Shown here: one piece after another, positions 1-8,167 of the stretch
Numbering within the stretch: position 1 is the first letter of the stretch
Layout of the letters: each line of letters begins with the position of its first letter
Assembly (NCBI GenBank): GCA_015068055.1
Contig: SVLG01000015.1
Coordinates: 1 to 34,233 of the forward strand
Source: Oscillospiraceae bacterium
GTDB taxonomy: Bacteria > Bacillota_A > Clostridia > Oscillospirales > Oscillospiraceae
Length of the DNA stretch: 34,233 nt
Direction of reading: 5' to 3'
Notes under the pieces: model-generated
Database searches by the model: none
What the model was told of the DNA's origin: nothing
The model's input: only the letters and a program-made list of their open reading frames with translations
Made by a program: the position numbers and the translations under genes

Positions 1-2
1 GC

Positions 3-125
3 GACTACACCTGGGTCAAGGTCACCGAGATCGACGAGCGCGGCCGCGTGAACCTCTCCCGCAAGGACGCTCTCAAGGAGCGCGGCGAGGACGGCCCCCA
101 TCTGCCCAAGCAGAACAAGGCCTGA
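3..125 (+). CDS. pnp: Polyribonucleotide nucleotidyltransferase, C-terminal end (partial)
   Basis: Only the last 40 residues are in the window; the gene begins upstream. The visible part reads VKVTEIDERGRVNLSRKDAL followed by a short charged tail and TGA. This matches the end of the S1 RNA-binding domain that closes bacterial PNPase, where a VKV..ID..GR..LS.K strand pattern is typical. PNPase degrades RNA 3' to 5' by phosphorolysis. The downstream M16 peptidase supports the call, because pnp and an M16 peptidase lie close together in many Firmicutes (B. subtilis pnpA-ylxY-mlpA). Other S1-domain proteins end similarly, so the call rests on the motif plus context. Confidence 0.8.
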   Translation, partial: DYTWVKVTEIDERGRVNLSRKDALKERGEDGPHLPKQNKA

Positions 126-137
126 TCGACACGGACA

Positions 138-175
138 CTCGGGCGGGCAGCCATGCCCGCCCGTTTCCCTTTTGC
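138..175 (+). terminator. Candidate intrinsic terminator after pnp
   Basis: A 10-bp GC-rich inverted repeat (CGGGCGGGCA / TGCCCGCCCG) is followed by a pyrimidine-rich run ending in TTTT. The T tract is interrupted by C residues, so termination may be partial. The next gene starts only about 20 bases downstream, with no room for its own promoter after the hairpin, so read-through from pnp is likely. Confidence 0.6.
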
Positions 176-192
176 ATCGGAAAGGTGAACCT

Positions 193-1419
193 ATGAAAAA
201 ATTTCTTCTCACCTTGCTTGCTATGTGGCTGTTTTTGCTCTGCGGCTGCACTGCCGCACCGACCGACCTTCCTCTGGACATCATACGAAACGACATTCTT
301 CACACCATGGAAGCGGAAAGCGTCACGCTACTCGATGGCCGCACCCTCGAAAGTTTCTATGGCATTGCCGGGGAAGACTGCACGGAGATGGCCGGTTTCC
401 AGCGGATGCGGGGTGTGTTCTCCGACGAGTGTGTCATGGTCCGCGCCGTGGATCAGGCCGCGGCGGAGCGTATCGAAGCCGCCCTGCAGCAGCGGCTGGA
501 GCAGGTGCTGGCCCAGAGCCGCGACTACGACCCGGAAGTCTTCGCCACGGCCGGGGAAAGCCGCGTGGAAACCGACGGGCTTTATGTCCGCTTCTTCCTC
601 TCCTCCCGGCAGGAACTGATGGAGGAGATCTACGCTGCCTACCGCAAGGGCGAAAGCCGTCCCGTACCCCCCGCCCCTGCCACGCCGACACCGAAGCCCA
701 CACCCGTACCCACCCCCGAACCGACACCGGAGCCCACACCGGAACCCTGGCCCACCAGCGGCAAGGTGCCGGAAACACCCCGGGCCGATGACAGCTGGTT
801 TGACGATGTCATCTGGATTGGTGACAGCGTGGAGAACAATCTGGCAAGCTATGTTTACTATCTCCGTGCCAACGGGGAACCGGAGCGTCTCGGCAGCATC
901 ACCTTCTTCACCGCCCCCAACTTCTCCTGGCATCTGGCCGTACAGCCGGAGGGCCCGGAACAGTTTTTCCCGGTCTATAACGGATATTTTATGACTGTGG
1001 AAGACGCGGTGGAAGCCTGCGGAGCCAAAAAGGTCCTGATCGGCATGGGTATGAACGACATCGCCTTTCTGGGTCTGGAAGCCACCATGGGTTATGTGGA
1101 TGAGCAGATCAGCCGCATACGGACGAAAACGCCGGATGTCACCATCTATCTTATGGGTATGACACCCCGTCCCGCCGGCTACGACAACTACGACATGCCC
1201 AACGCCCTGATCCGCGAGTTCAACGCCCTGCTTCTGCAGTATGCCGAAGAACACGGCCTCTATTATCTGGACAGCTATGAGGCTCTGGCCGACGAAAAGG
1301 GTGAGCTGCCCTATGAACACTGTGCCGACCCTCACGGGCTGGCCGTCCACCCAAACTACGCAGGCTGCGCGGTTTGGTTGGAATATCTCTACAACCACGC
1401 AATACCCGACGAGGAATAA
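193..1419 (+). CDS. SGNH/GDSL-type lipoprotein with Pro/Thr-rich linker
   Basis: A 408-residue exported protein. The start at 193 is preceded by AAAGGTG and gives a lipoprotein signal peptide (MKKFLLTLLAMWLFLLCGC) with the modified Cys at residue 19. A TTG at 172 in the same frame would add seven polar residues and is less likely. A central P-T-P-E-P-T linker (about residues 157-190) separates an N-terminal domain I do not recognise from a C-terminal SGNH-hydrolase-like domain. That domain shows block I (IGDS, near residue 210), block III (GMND, near 288) and a D..H..(4)..H segment (DPHGLAVHPNYAG, near 380). Family members are esterases or acetyl-transfer enzymes on glycans and lipids; the substrate here is unknown. 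It lies between pnp and the M16 peptidase, six bases upstream of the latter, so the two are probably co-translated. Confidence 0.75.
   Translation: MKKFLLTLLAMWLFLLCGCTAAPTDLPLDIIRNDILHTMEAESVTLLDGRTLESFYGIAGEDCTEMAGFQRMRGVFSDECVMVRAVDQAAAERIEAALQQRLEQVLAQSRDYDPEVFATAGESRVETDGLYVRFFLSSRQELMEEIYAAYRKGESRPVPPAPATPTPKPTPVPTPEPTPEPTPEPWPTSGKVPETPRADDSWFDDVIWIGDSVENNLASYVYYLRANGEPERLGSITFFTAPNFSWHLAVQPEGPEQFFPVYNGYFMTVEDAVEACGAKKVLIGMGMNDIAFLGLEATMGYVDEQISRIRTKTPDVTIYLMGMTPRPAGYDNYDMPNALIREFNALLLQYAEEHGLYYLDSYEALADEKGELPYEHCADPHGLAVHPNYAGCAVWLEYLYNHAIPDEE
659..760 (+). repeat. Pro-Thr-Glu linker-coding repeat in SGNH lipoprotein
   Basis: Degenerate short tandem repeats encode P-T-P-K-P-T and E-P-T-P units. 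The same linker type recurs in the CapA-like protein at 5494. Such tracts are low-complexity cell-wall-spanning spacers and tend to vary in copy number. Confidence 0.7.
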
Positions 1420-1425
1420 AGTATT

Positions 1426-2676
1426 ATGTATGAAATCATGACCCTGCCCAACGGGCTGCGCATCGCCAGTGAACATATGAGTGCTGTTCGCTCCGCCGCC
1501 GTGGGTATCTGGGTGGGCGTCGGCTCCCGGATGGAGAAAGTCCACGAGGCTGGCTCCGCTCACTTTATCGAACATATGCTTTTCAAGGGCACGGACACCC
1601 ACTCTGCCGCGGAGCTGGCAGGACGCATGGACGCCATTGGCGGCCAGTGCAACGCCTTCACCACCCGCGACAGTACCTGCTTCTATGCCCGCTGTCTGGA
1701 TACCCACCTCAATGAGGCTGCCGACATTCTGGCCGACATGTTTTTCAACTCCCGCTTCGCCGAAGAAGACGTGATCAACGAGCGTGGCGTGGTACTGGAG
1801 GAGATCGACATGTACCGGGACACCCCGGAGGATCTGGTAGCCGAGCAGCTTTTGAAGACCGTTTTCCCCGGTGCCCTGGGCCGGCCTGTACTGGGCAAGC
1901 CCTCCTCGCTGGCCAAAATGACCGGAGAGAGCCTCCGGGACTTCAAAGCGCGGCAGTACACCCCGGACCGGGTGGTGCTCAGTCTCTGCGGCAGCTTTAC
2001 CGATGCGCATATCGCCCACCTGGCCGAGTGCTTTTCTTCCCTGCCCAAGGGAAAGAGCAGCCGCGCCAGCCGCTGCCACTACACCCCTGGCCAGATCGTC
2101 CGCCGGAAAAATACCGAACAGAACCACTTCTGCCTCGGCTGGGAAGGTCTGCCCACCGGTGACGACAGGCGCTTTGCCTGGCAGCTGATGAGCACGGTCT
2201 TTGGCGAGGGACTCTCCTCCCGCCTCTTTCAGACTGTACGCGAAAAGTACGGTCTCTGCTACTCCATCGGCTCTTTTACCGCCTCCTACGCCGAAACCGG
2301 TCTGTTCGGCATATCCACGGCGCTGAATAAGGACTCGGAGGAAAAGGCGCTGCACCTTATCATGGAGGAGGTGGAAAAGCTCCGGCAGGACGGCATCACC
2401 CAACGGGAGCTGGACCGGGCCCGGGAACTGATCAAGTCCAATCTGGTCATGGGCATGGAATCCACCTCGGCGCGGATGAACCGGCTGGGAGCCGCCATTC
2501 TGCAGATGGGCCGCTGCCTCAGCGCCGACGAGGTCATGGAGCGCTACGACGCCGTCACCCGGGAAGATGTTCTGGCTCTGGCTGGTGAGATGCTGGATGC
2601 CGGGCAGCTTTCCTTCTCCGCCCTGGGCCGCACCCGGGCGCAGGAAGATTACGCGGAACTGTTTTGCCGCCATTGA
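1426..2676 (+). CDS. M16-family zinc metallopeptidase (insulinase/MPP-like)
   Basis: 416 residues, the usual length of single-domain-pair bacterial M16B peptidases. The inverted zinc motif HxxEH is present as HFIEH at residues 46-50. The expected downstream acidic ligand region (ERGVVLEEIDMYRDTPEDLV, near residue 120) is also present, so the enzyme should be catalytically competent. The C-terminal half carries the typical R/Y-containing segment (REKYGLCYSIGSF) of the second M16 domain. Orthologues near pnp in Bacillus (MlpA/YmxG) are cytoplasmic proteases implicated in regulating secreted protease expression; that role is only inferred here. The start ATG is six bases after the SGNH stop and uses the GAGGAA at the end of that gene. 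Confidence 0.93.
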   Translation: MYEIMTLPNGLRIASEHMSAVRSAAVGIWVGVGSRMEKVHEAGSAHFIEHMLFKGTDTHSAAELAGRMDAIGGQCNAFTTRDSTCFYARCLDTHLNEAADILADMFFNSRFAEEDVINERGVVLEEIDMYRDTPEDLVAEQLLKTVFPGALGRPVLGKPSSLAKMTGESLRDFKARQYTPDRVVLSLCGSFTDAHIAHLAECFSSLPKGKSSRASRCHYTPGQIVRRKNTEQNHFCLGWEGLPTGDDRRFAWQLMSTVFGEGLSSRLFQTVREKYGLCYSIGSFTASYAETGLFGISTALNKDSEEKALHLIMEEVEKLRQDGITQRELDRARELIKSNLVMGMESTSARMNRLGAAILQMGRCLSADEVMERYDAVTREDVLALAGEMLDAGQLSFSALGRTRAQEDYAELFCRH

Positions 2677-2781
2677 AGCGCATTGCGGTTTTTTATTCGC
2701 TTCAATGAATATGGACAGGTGATATGTACAAGTTGTGCGAATAAACAGTCCCATTTTGCGGTTATTTATTGAAAATTACTC
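2677..2781 (+). promoter_or_regulatory. argG upstream region with paired repeats
   Basis: This AT-rich gap contains a perfect 9-bp inverted repeat (TTTATTCGC at 2692-2700, GCGAATAAA at 2737-2745). It also holds a 15-bp direct repeat with one mismatch (2683-2697 and 2756-2770, core TTGCGGTT.TTTATT). All copies lie just upstream of the argG -35 element. TGAAT/ATTCA-like half-sites occur (for example near 2705), but none makes a convincing full ARG box. A regulatory role is an inference. Confidence 0.4.
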
Positions 2782-2809
2782 TTGCACTTTTGGGAAAAAG
2801 CACTATAAT
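2782..2809 (+). promoter_or_regulatory. Sigma-A-type promoter of argGH
   Basis: TTGCAC at 2782-2787 and TATAAT at 2804-2809 are separated by 16 bp. The start codon of argG is 37 bases beyond the -10. Confidence 0.8.
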
Positions 2810-2845
2810 GTACCCATCATAAAAAATTACTTGGAGGAACGTACC

Positions 2846-4066
2846 ATGGGTAAGATCAAGAAAGTTGCACTCGCCTACTCCGGCGGTCTGGACACGTCCA
2901 TCATCATCCCCTGGCTGAAAGAGAACTACGACAACTGCGAAGTCATCGCCGTCTGCGGTGACGTGGGTCAGGGCAATGAGCTGGATGGTCTGGAAGAAAA
3001 GGCCATCAAGACCGGTGCCAGCAAGCTCTACATCGAGGATCTGAAGGAAGAGTTCGTCAACGATTTCATCATCCCCACCATGAAAGCCGGCGCCACCTAC
3101 GATAACTACTACCTGGGCACCAGCTTCGCCCGTCCCATCATTGCCAAGCGTCTGGCCGAGATCGCTCTGGCCGAGGGCTGCGACGCCATCTGCCACGGCT
3201 GCACCGGCAAGGGCAACGACCAGGTCCGTTTCGAGCTGACCTGCATGAAGTACGCCCCCAAGATGAAGATCATCGCCCCCTGGCGTGAGTGGGCCATCAA
3301 GAGCCGTGAAGACGAAATCGACTACGCCGAGGGCCATCATGTCCCCCTGAAGATCAACCGCACCACCAACTACTCCAAGGACAAGAACCTCTGGCACCTC
3401 TCTCACGAAGGTCTCGACCTCGAGTACATCGAGAACGAGCCCAAGTATGAGGAGCCCGGCTTCCTGGAACTGGGTGTCTCCCCCATGCAGGCCCCCGACA
3501 AGGCCGAGTACGTGGAGATCGAGTTTGAGAAGGGCGTGCCCGTGGGCATCAACGGCGAGAAGAAGAAGGCCATCGACATCATCTACGATCTCAACGAGAT
3601 CGGCGGCCGCAACGGCGTCGGCATCATCGACATCGTGGAGAACCGTCTCGTGGGCATCAAGTGCCGCGGCGTGTATGAGACCCCCGGCGGCACCATCCTC
3701 TACAAGGCTCACGAGCTGCTGGAGAGCGTCTGCCTCGACAAGATCACCGGCCACAAGAAGAAGGAGCTGGCGGTGACCTACGGTGAACTGGTTTACAACG
3801 GCCAGTGGTACACCCCCCTGCGTGAGGCCCTCGATGCCTTCGTGGACTACACTCAGAAGACTGTTACCGGTACCGTGAAGGTCAAGCTCTACAAGGGCAA
3901 CATCATCCCCGCCGGTATCTGGAGCAAGTACAGCCTCTACTCCGAGCAGATCGCCACCTTCGGTGAGTCCGACTACGACCAGACCGACTCCGCCGGCTTC
4001 ATCCACCTCTTCGGTCTCCCCATCAAGGTTCAGGCCCTCATGGAGGCGCAGAACCAGAATGGATAA
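2846..4066 (+). CDS. argG: Argininosuccinate synthase
   Basis: 406 residues, matching the family's usual length of about 400. It condenses citrulline and aspartate, with ATP, to argininosuccinate in the cytoplasm, the penultimate step of arginine synthesis. The N-terminal ATP-pyrophosphatase P-loop AYSGGLDTS is present at about residues 9-17. The conserved [15 protein letters not shown] segment and the [20 protein letters not shown] region are also clear. The start at 2846 follows a strong GGAGG seven to eight bases upstream; an in-frame upstream extension crosses the promoter and is not coding. argH begins inside its last codons (8-base overlap), giving a coupled argG-argH operon driven from 2782-2809. 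Confidence 0.98.
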   Translation: MGKIKKVALAYSGGLDTSIIIPWLKENYDNCEVIAVCGDVGQGNELDGLEEKAIKTGASKLYIEDLKEEFVNDFIIPTMKAGATYDNYYLGTSFARPIIAKRLAEIALAEGCDAICHGCTGKGNDQVRFELTCMKYAPKMKIIAPWREWAIKSREDEIDYAEGHHVPLKINRTTNYSKDKNLWHLSHEGLDLEYIENEPKYEEPGFLELGVSPMQAPDKAEYVEIEFEKGVPVGINGEKKKAIDIIYDLNEIGGRNGVGIIDIVENRLVGIKCRGVYETPGGTILYKAHELLESVCLDKITGHKKKELAVTYGELVYNGQWYTPLREALDAFVDYTQKTVTGTVKVKLYKGNIIPAGIWSKYSLYSEQIATFGESDYDQTDSAGFIHLFGLPIKVQALMEAQNQNG

Positions 4067-5393
4067 GCTCTGGGGCGGCCAGGTGGCCGACATTGCCGAC
4101 CGACTGAACGCCTGTATTGCCGTGGACAGCCGCATGTGGTACGAAGATATCACCGGCTCCATGGCCCACGCCAAGATGCTTGGCAAACAGGGAATTATTC
4201 CCGCCGATTCCGCAGAGGCCATTCAAAATGGCCTCGCGGAGATCCGGCAGGAACTGGAAGACGAAAAACTCGCCATTGATATGAGCGCCGAGGACATCCA
4301 TACCTTCGTGGAAATGGAACTGACCCGGCGCATTGGTGCTGCCGGTAAGATGCTTCATACCGCCCGCAGCCGCAACGACCAGGTAGCCACGGACTTCCGT
4401 CTCTACCTGCGCCACGAAACCGACAACATGATCAAGGCCGCCGCTGCCCTCGTGGCGTCTCTGGCCAATAAGGCCGAAGCCTACGCCGACGCTGTCATGC
4501 CCGGCTACACCCATCTGCAGCGGGCTCAGCCCGTGACGTTGGGGCACTATCTCTGTGCCTACGCCATGATGTTCACCCGAGACATCGGCCGTCTGCAGGA
4601 CGCCCGCAAGCGGCTGAACTTCTGCCCGCTGGGCGCCGGTGCGCTGGCCGGAACCACCTTCCCCATCGACCGCGCCTTTACCGCTGCGGAGCTGGGCTTT
4701 GACGGCCCCATCCTCAACAGCCTGGATGCTGTCTCCGACCGCGACTTCTGCGCGGAACTGGCTGCCGCGCTCTCCCTTACTGCCATGCACCTCTCCCGTC
4801 TGGCGGAAGAACTGGTGCTTTGGAGCAGCATGGAGTTTGGCTTCGTCCGCATGGGTGAAGGTTTTGTCACCGGTTCCTCCATCATGCCCCAGAAGAAGAA
4901 CCCCGATATGGCGGAGCTGATCCGCGGCAAGACCGGCCGTGTCTACGGTGATCTCATGACGCTGCTGACCATGCTCAAGGGTCTGCCCCTTGCCTACAAC
5001 AAGGACATGCAGGAGGACAAGGAGGCCATCTTCGATGCCTTCGACACCGTGGGTCTCTGCCTGCAGGTGGCCGCCCCCATGATTGATACCCTCACCGCCA
5101 ACACCGAGAATATGCGTGCTGCCGCCGGTGCCGGTTTCATCAACGCCACCGACTGCGCCGACTATCTGGTGGGCCGGGGTGTCCCCTTCCGGGAAGCCTA
5201 CCTCATCACCGCCAAGCTGGTCCGTGACGGTGTGCCTCTGGAAAAGCTCAGCATGGAGGAATATAAGAAGGCCCACGAGGCCTTTGACGAGGGCGTTTAC
5301 GACGCGGTGGATCTTGACCACTGTGTTCAGCGCCGCAAGCTCCCCGTAAAGGAGCAGCTCCAATGGCTCCGGGACTTCCTGAAAGCGTTTTAA
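4059..5393 (+). CDS. argH: Argininosuccinate lyase
   Basis: 444 residues. It splits argininosuccinate into arginine and fumarate, the final step of the pathway begun by the preceding gene. The fumarase/aspartase superfamily signature [11 protein letters not shown], which carries the catalytic serine loop, is intact. So are the [12 protein letters not shown] substrate-binding segment and the [11 protein letters not shown] segment with the catalytic His. The ATG at 4059 overlaps the argG stop by eight bases, which points to translational coupling; I see no separate ribosome site stronger than the GGAGG inside argG's end. Codon use matches argG. The gene is followed by a strong terminator. Confidence 0.98.
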   Translation: MDKLWGGQVADIADRLNACIAVDSRMWYEDITGSMAHAKMLGKQGIIPADSAEAIQNGLAEIRQELEDEKLAIDMSAEDIHTFVEMELTRRIGAAGKMLHTARSRNDQVATDFRLYLRHETDNMIKAAAALVASLANKAEAYADAVMPGYTHLQRAQPVTLGHYLCAYAMMFTRDIGRLQDARKRLNFCPLGAGALAGTTFPIDRAFTAAELGFDGPILNSLDAVSDRDFCAELAAALSLTAMHLSRLAEELVLWSSMEFGFVRMGEGFVTGSSIMPQKKNPDMAELIRGKTGRVYGDLMTLLTMLKGLPLAYNKDMQEDKEAIFDAFDTVGLCLQVAAPMIDTLTANTENMRAAAGAGFINATDCADYLVGRGVPFREAYLITAKLVRDGVPLEKLSMEEYKKAHEAFDEGVYDAVDLDHCVQRRKLPVKEQLQWLRDFLKAF

Positions 5394-5394
5394 G

Positions 5395-5427
5395 AAAAAA
5401 GCAGTCCGAAAGGACTGCTTTTTCTTT
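5395..5427 (+). terminator. Intrinsic terminator of argGH
   Basis: The stem AGCAGTCC / GGACTGCT with a GAAA tetraloop is flanked by A and T tracts immediately after the argH stop. Confidence 0.93.
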
Positions 5428-5454
5428 GCATATGGCCCTCATATATGTTATACT
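5426..5454 (+). promoter_or_regulatory. Promoter of the capA-like/ldt operon
   Basis: TTGCAT at 5426-5431 and TATACT at 5449-5454 are separated by 17 bp. A TGn extended -10 element (TG at 5446-5447) precedes the -10. The -35 overlaps the tail of the argH terminator. Confidence 0.75.
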
Positions 5455-5493
5455 AATTAAGTATGCCAACACAGAGAAAACGGAGACACTTTC

Positions 5494-6669
5494 ATGTCGA
5501 AATTCTTACAGATACTGGCCAAAATTCTGGCCTTCATCGGCCTTGTACTGATTGCTTTTGCCTTTTATAAAACCGCGCTTCTGGCCCGCGAGGCCGCTGA
5601 GCAGATGGCGCTGCCCACACCGACGCCCACGCCGGTGGCGACCCCCGAGCCCACGCCGACGCCTACCCCGGAACCCACACCCGAGCCTACGCCGGAACCT
5701 ACACCCGAGCCTACGCCCCAGGTCTACACCATCTCCATGGTAGGCGACTGCACACTCTCCAGCTACCCGGAGATCCGCAACTACCCCAACTCCTTCGAGA
5801 ACGTGGTAAAGGAAGACTGGGCCTACCCCTTCTCCAATACGGTGAAGTATTTCAAAGACGACGACTTCACACTGGCCAATCTGGAGTGCATCTTTTCCGA
5901 TGAAGCGGGCTGGTCGGCCAGCACCTTCTCCTTCAAGGCACCTGCCGCCGCTGTGAACATCCTCACCGAGGGCGGCGTGGACTATGTAACCACTGCCAAC
6001 AACCACTCGCTGGACTTTGGCGAAGCCAAGTATGAGGAGTCCAACGCCATTCTGGATGCCGCCGGCATCGGACATACGGGCGAAGCCGAATGTGCCATTT
6101 TCACCACCGAGAGCGGCCTCACCGTGGGTGTCTACAGCGTCTTCAACTACTACGCCCCCTCCGTGGAGGACATGACGAAGAACATCACCAACATGCGCGC
6201 CAACGGTGCCGAGGTGGTCATCGTGGCTGTACACTGGGGTGTGGAGGGCCAGTATTACCCCACTGGAGATCAGGAGCGGGTGGGCCGGGCCGCCATTGAC
6301 GCGGGGGCCGACATTGTCTACGGCTCCCACCCCCATCGTCTGCAGCCCGTGGAAAAATACAACGACGGTCTCATCTTCTACTCCATGGCCAACTGGTGCT
6401 TCGGCGGCAACACCAACCCCTCGGATAAGGACACCGCCATCGCACAGGTGCGTTTCCAGCGGGATCTGGACGGCACATTCCACTATCTGGACTATATTCT
6501 GATCCCCTGCTCCATCAGTTCTGTCCCCGACAGCAACGACTACTGCCCCACGCCCTATAAGGAGGGCAGCGCGGAATATGACCGGGCACTCAGCAAGATC
6601 GACGGCAGCTATACCGGCCCCAATTCCACCATTGACTATTCCTTTATGCACCAGAATGAGGAGGGCTGA
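5494..6669 (+). CDS. CapA-family (PGA_cap) membrane-anchored protein
   Basis: 391 residues. One N-terminal transmembrane segment (about residues 8-25) is followed by a P-T/E-P-T linker (residues 41-76) and an extracellular CapA domain. The domain shows the calcineurin-like metal-binding pattern of the family: MVGDCTLSS, NLECIF, TTANNHSLDFG, VHWGVEGQYYP, GADIVYGSHPHRLQPVE and SMANWCFGG. CapA/PgsA proteins are linked to poly-gamma-glutamate capsule synthesis, but many clostridial members sit outside capsule operons and their substrate is unknown. No pgsB or pgsC lies nearby, so a capsule role is not supported. A GGAG ribosome site sits nine bases upstream. The L,D-transpeptidase starts two bases after the stop, suggesting a shared role in the cell wall. 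Confidence 0.88.
   Translation: MSKFLQILAKILAFIGLVLIAFAFYKTALLAREAAEQMALPTPTPTPVATPEPTPTPTPEPTPEPTPEPTPEPTPQVYTISMVGDCTLSSYPEIRNYPNSFENVVKEDWAYPFSNTVKYFKDDDFTLANLECIFSDEAGWSASTFSFKAPAAAVNILTEGGVDYVTTANNHSLDFGEAKYEESNAILDAAGIGHTGEAECAIFTTESGLTVGVYSVFNYYAPSVEDMTKNITNMRANGAEVVIVAVHWGVEGQYYPTGDQERVGRAAIDAGADIVYGSHPHRLQPVEKYNDGLIFYSMANWCFGGNTNPSDKDTAIAQVRFQRDLDGTFHYLDYILIPCSISSVPDSNDYCPTPYKEGSAEYDRALSKIDGSYTGPNSTIDYSFMHQNEEG
5614..5721 (+). repeat. Tandem repeats encoding E-P-T-P units
   Basis: Roughly nine imperfect copies of a 12-bp unit (for example CCCGAGCCTACG, CCGGAACCTACA) encode the wall-spanning linker of the CapA-like protein. Near-identical neighbouring units make copy-number slippage plausible. 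Confidence 0.8.
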
Positions 6670-6671
6670 GC

Positions 6672-8090
6672 ATGAGTCACTCGAGTCACATGAAAAGCTT
6701 TGCACAAAAAAGCAACTACGATATCATTTTTGGCGTTGTAATCACCATTATCTTTGCCGTGGCCGCCCTGCTGGCCATACAGACCGTGGACAAAAGCCGC
6801 TTTGACCGGGGCACCGAGATCGGCGGCGTGGATGTGGCCGGGCTGGAACCTATGGAAGCCGCTGCCGCTCTGGATGAAGCGCTGGACACGCATAGAATCC
6901 GCTTCACCAACGATGACGGAGAGCTTATGGGCGAGACAGAGCTGCGCTCCCTCCTTGGCAAGGTGGACAGCAAAGCACTGGCCGAAGACTATCTGCAGCA
7001 GCAGAACAGCCGCGGCGGCAAGGACTTCACCCCGGCACTCCTGACCGACGGTCTGGAAACGAGGCTGGAAGCCATTCTCTGCGGAGACGGCTTTATAGCG
7101 GAGGAACCGAAAAACGCTGCATTCGTCATGGACGAAAACGGTGTCCGCATCGAGCCGGAAACCCGGGGCAATATCCCCGACATAGACCGCTGCACCGAAA
7201 TCGTCACCACCTGCTTCAGCGGGGAGCTGGAGCTGGACGACGAGAGCGACATCTGGGAGATCCGTCTGGACGAGCCCTATGTAAAGGCAGAGGTTACCGC
7301 CGAGGATGCCGCGCTCAATGCCCAGCTGGACATCCTCAAGGCCTATACCGACACAAAGATTGAGCTGGTCTTTTGCCGGGACATCCGCCACGTTATGACT
7401 CCCGGCGAAATTCTCAGCGCTCTGAAGGTAGAACTGAACGGTGCCGAAACCACCGTGACCATTGACGAAGCAGGACTGGAAGCCACCCTTGCTGCCATCA
7501 TCGAAGCCGAGGGCGTGGATGGGCTGGAGGCCAAGTACGGCAGAGTCCGCGACACCCGAGATTATCTCTACCTGCTGGCCAAGGACACCGGCTTCATTCT
7601 GGATCGGAACAAGCTCACGCTGGAGACCGCCGCCCTGTTGGAAGGCTGCACCGACGGCAGCGTCGTGGGCAGCTATAACTACACCTGGTGGCTGTGGAAC
7701 ACTTACGGCTGGATGGGCAACGTGGACACCTGCGTGGAGATCAGCGTGGATAACCAGTATGTATGGTTCTACTTAAACGGCCAGCTGGTAACGGAAACCG
7801 AGGTTGTCACCGGCGACGTGGCCACCCTCTGCGACACGCCCAAGGGTGCCTTCCGCGTATCCTACAAGCAGGCCGACACCTTCCTGGTGGGTGCCACCTG
7901 GAACGACCATGTGGACTACTGGATCCCCTACTTCGGCAACTACGGCATCCACGACAGCGACTGGCGGGATGAGTACGGCGGAGACATTTATCTGACCTCC
8001 GGCTCCCACGGCTGTGTAAATACGCCGCTGGAACCCATGAGCATCATCTTTGAGCATGCCTTTGTGGGCATGCCGGTCATCGTGAGATAA
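6672..8090 (+). CDS. L,D-transpeptidase (YkuD) with PG-binding_4-type domains
   Basis: 472 residues, a type II membrane protein. A cytoplasmic tail is followed by a transmembrane helix at about residues 17-36, then a region resembling the PG_binding_4 domains seen upstream of clostridial YkuD domains, and a C-terminal YkuD catalytic domain. The catalytic motif is complete: GIHDSDW upstream and SHGCVN with the nucleophilic Cys near residue 448. Such enzymes form 3-3 peptidoglycan crosslinks or attach proteins, and resist most beta-lactams. The start lies two bases downstream of the CapA-like gene, using the GAGGAGGG at that gene's end. The pair shares one promoter and one terminator, and its extracellular placement agrees with its partner's. 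Confidence 0.93.
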   Translation: MSHSSHMKSFAQKSNYDIIFGVVITIIFAVAALLAIQTVDKSRFDRGTEIGGVDVAGLEPMEAAAALDEALDTHRIRFTNDDGELMGETELRSLLGKVDSKALAEDYLQQQNSRGGKDFTPALLTDGLETRLEAILCGDGFIAEEPKNAAFVMDENGVRIEPETRGNIPDIDRCTEIVTTCFSGELELDDESDIWEIRLDEPYVKAEVTAEDAALNAQLDILKAYTDTKIELVFCRDIRHVMTPGEILSALKVELNGAETTVTIDEAGLEATLAAIIEAEGVDGLEAKYGRVRDTRDYLYLLAKDTGFILDRNKLTLETAALLEGCTDGSVVGSYNYTWWLWNTYGWMGNVDTCVEISVDNQYVWFYLNGQLVTETEVVTGDVATLCDTPKGAFRVSYKQADTFLVGATWNDHVDYWIPYFGNYGIHDSDWRDEYGGDIYLTSGSHGCVNTPLEPMSIIFEHAFVGMPVIVR

Positions 8091-8099
8091 AAAGTTTTA

Positions 8100-8127
8100 A
8101 GCGGGCCCGAAAGGGCCCGCTCTTTTT
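8100..8127 (+). terminator. Intrinsic terminator of capA-like/ldt operon
   Basis: The stem AGCGGGCCC / GGGCCCGCT with a GAAA loop is followed by CTTTTT, ten bases after the ldt stop. Confidence 0.93.
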
Positions 8128-8167
8128 GCGGTCTATATGGGTGAGGCCTCAAAAAACGGCATGGGAG

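Noticed and set aside
328..2754. Open frame of about 800 codons on the minus strand opposite the SGNH and M16 genes
   Set aside because: It is a mirror of the strongly coding plus-strand genes caused by high GC and codon bias. It crosses two real genes, has no ribosome site and no recognisable domain.
2700..2780. Classical ARG boxes for ArgR
   Set aside because: Several TGAAT-like half-sites occur, but none pairs into a good 18-bp box at the expected spacing, so I list the repeats only.
2762..4222. Long minus-strand open frame opposite argG
   Set aside because: Composition is Gly/Val/Asp/Leu-rich without domains, as expected for the antisense of a highly biased gene. argG itself is certain.
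5611..5721. CRISPR-like or mobile-element repeat
   Set aside because: The repeats are in frame, encode a Pro/Thr/Glu linker, lack spacers, and resemble the linker in the lipoprotein at 193.
5494..6669. Poly-gamma-glutamate capsule locus
   Set aside because: Only a CapA-like gene is present. No pgsB/capB ligase or pgsC/capC is nearby, so a capsule operon is not supported.
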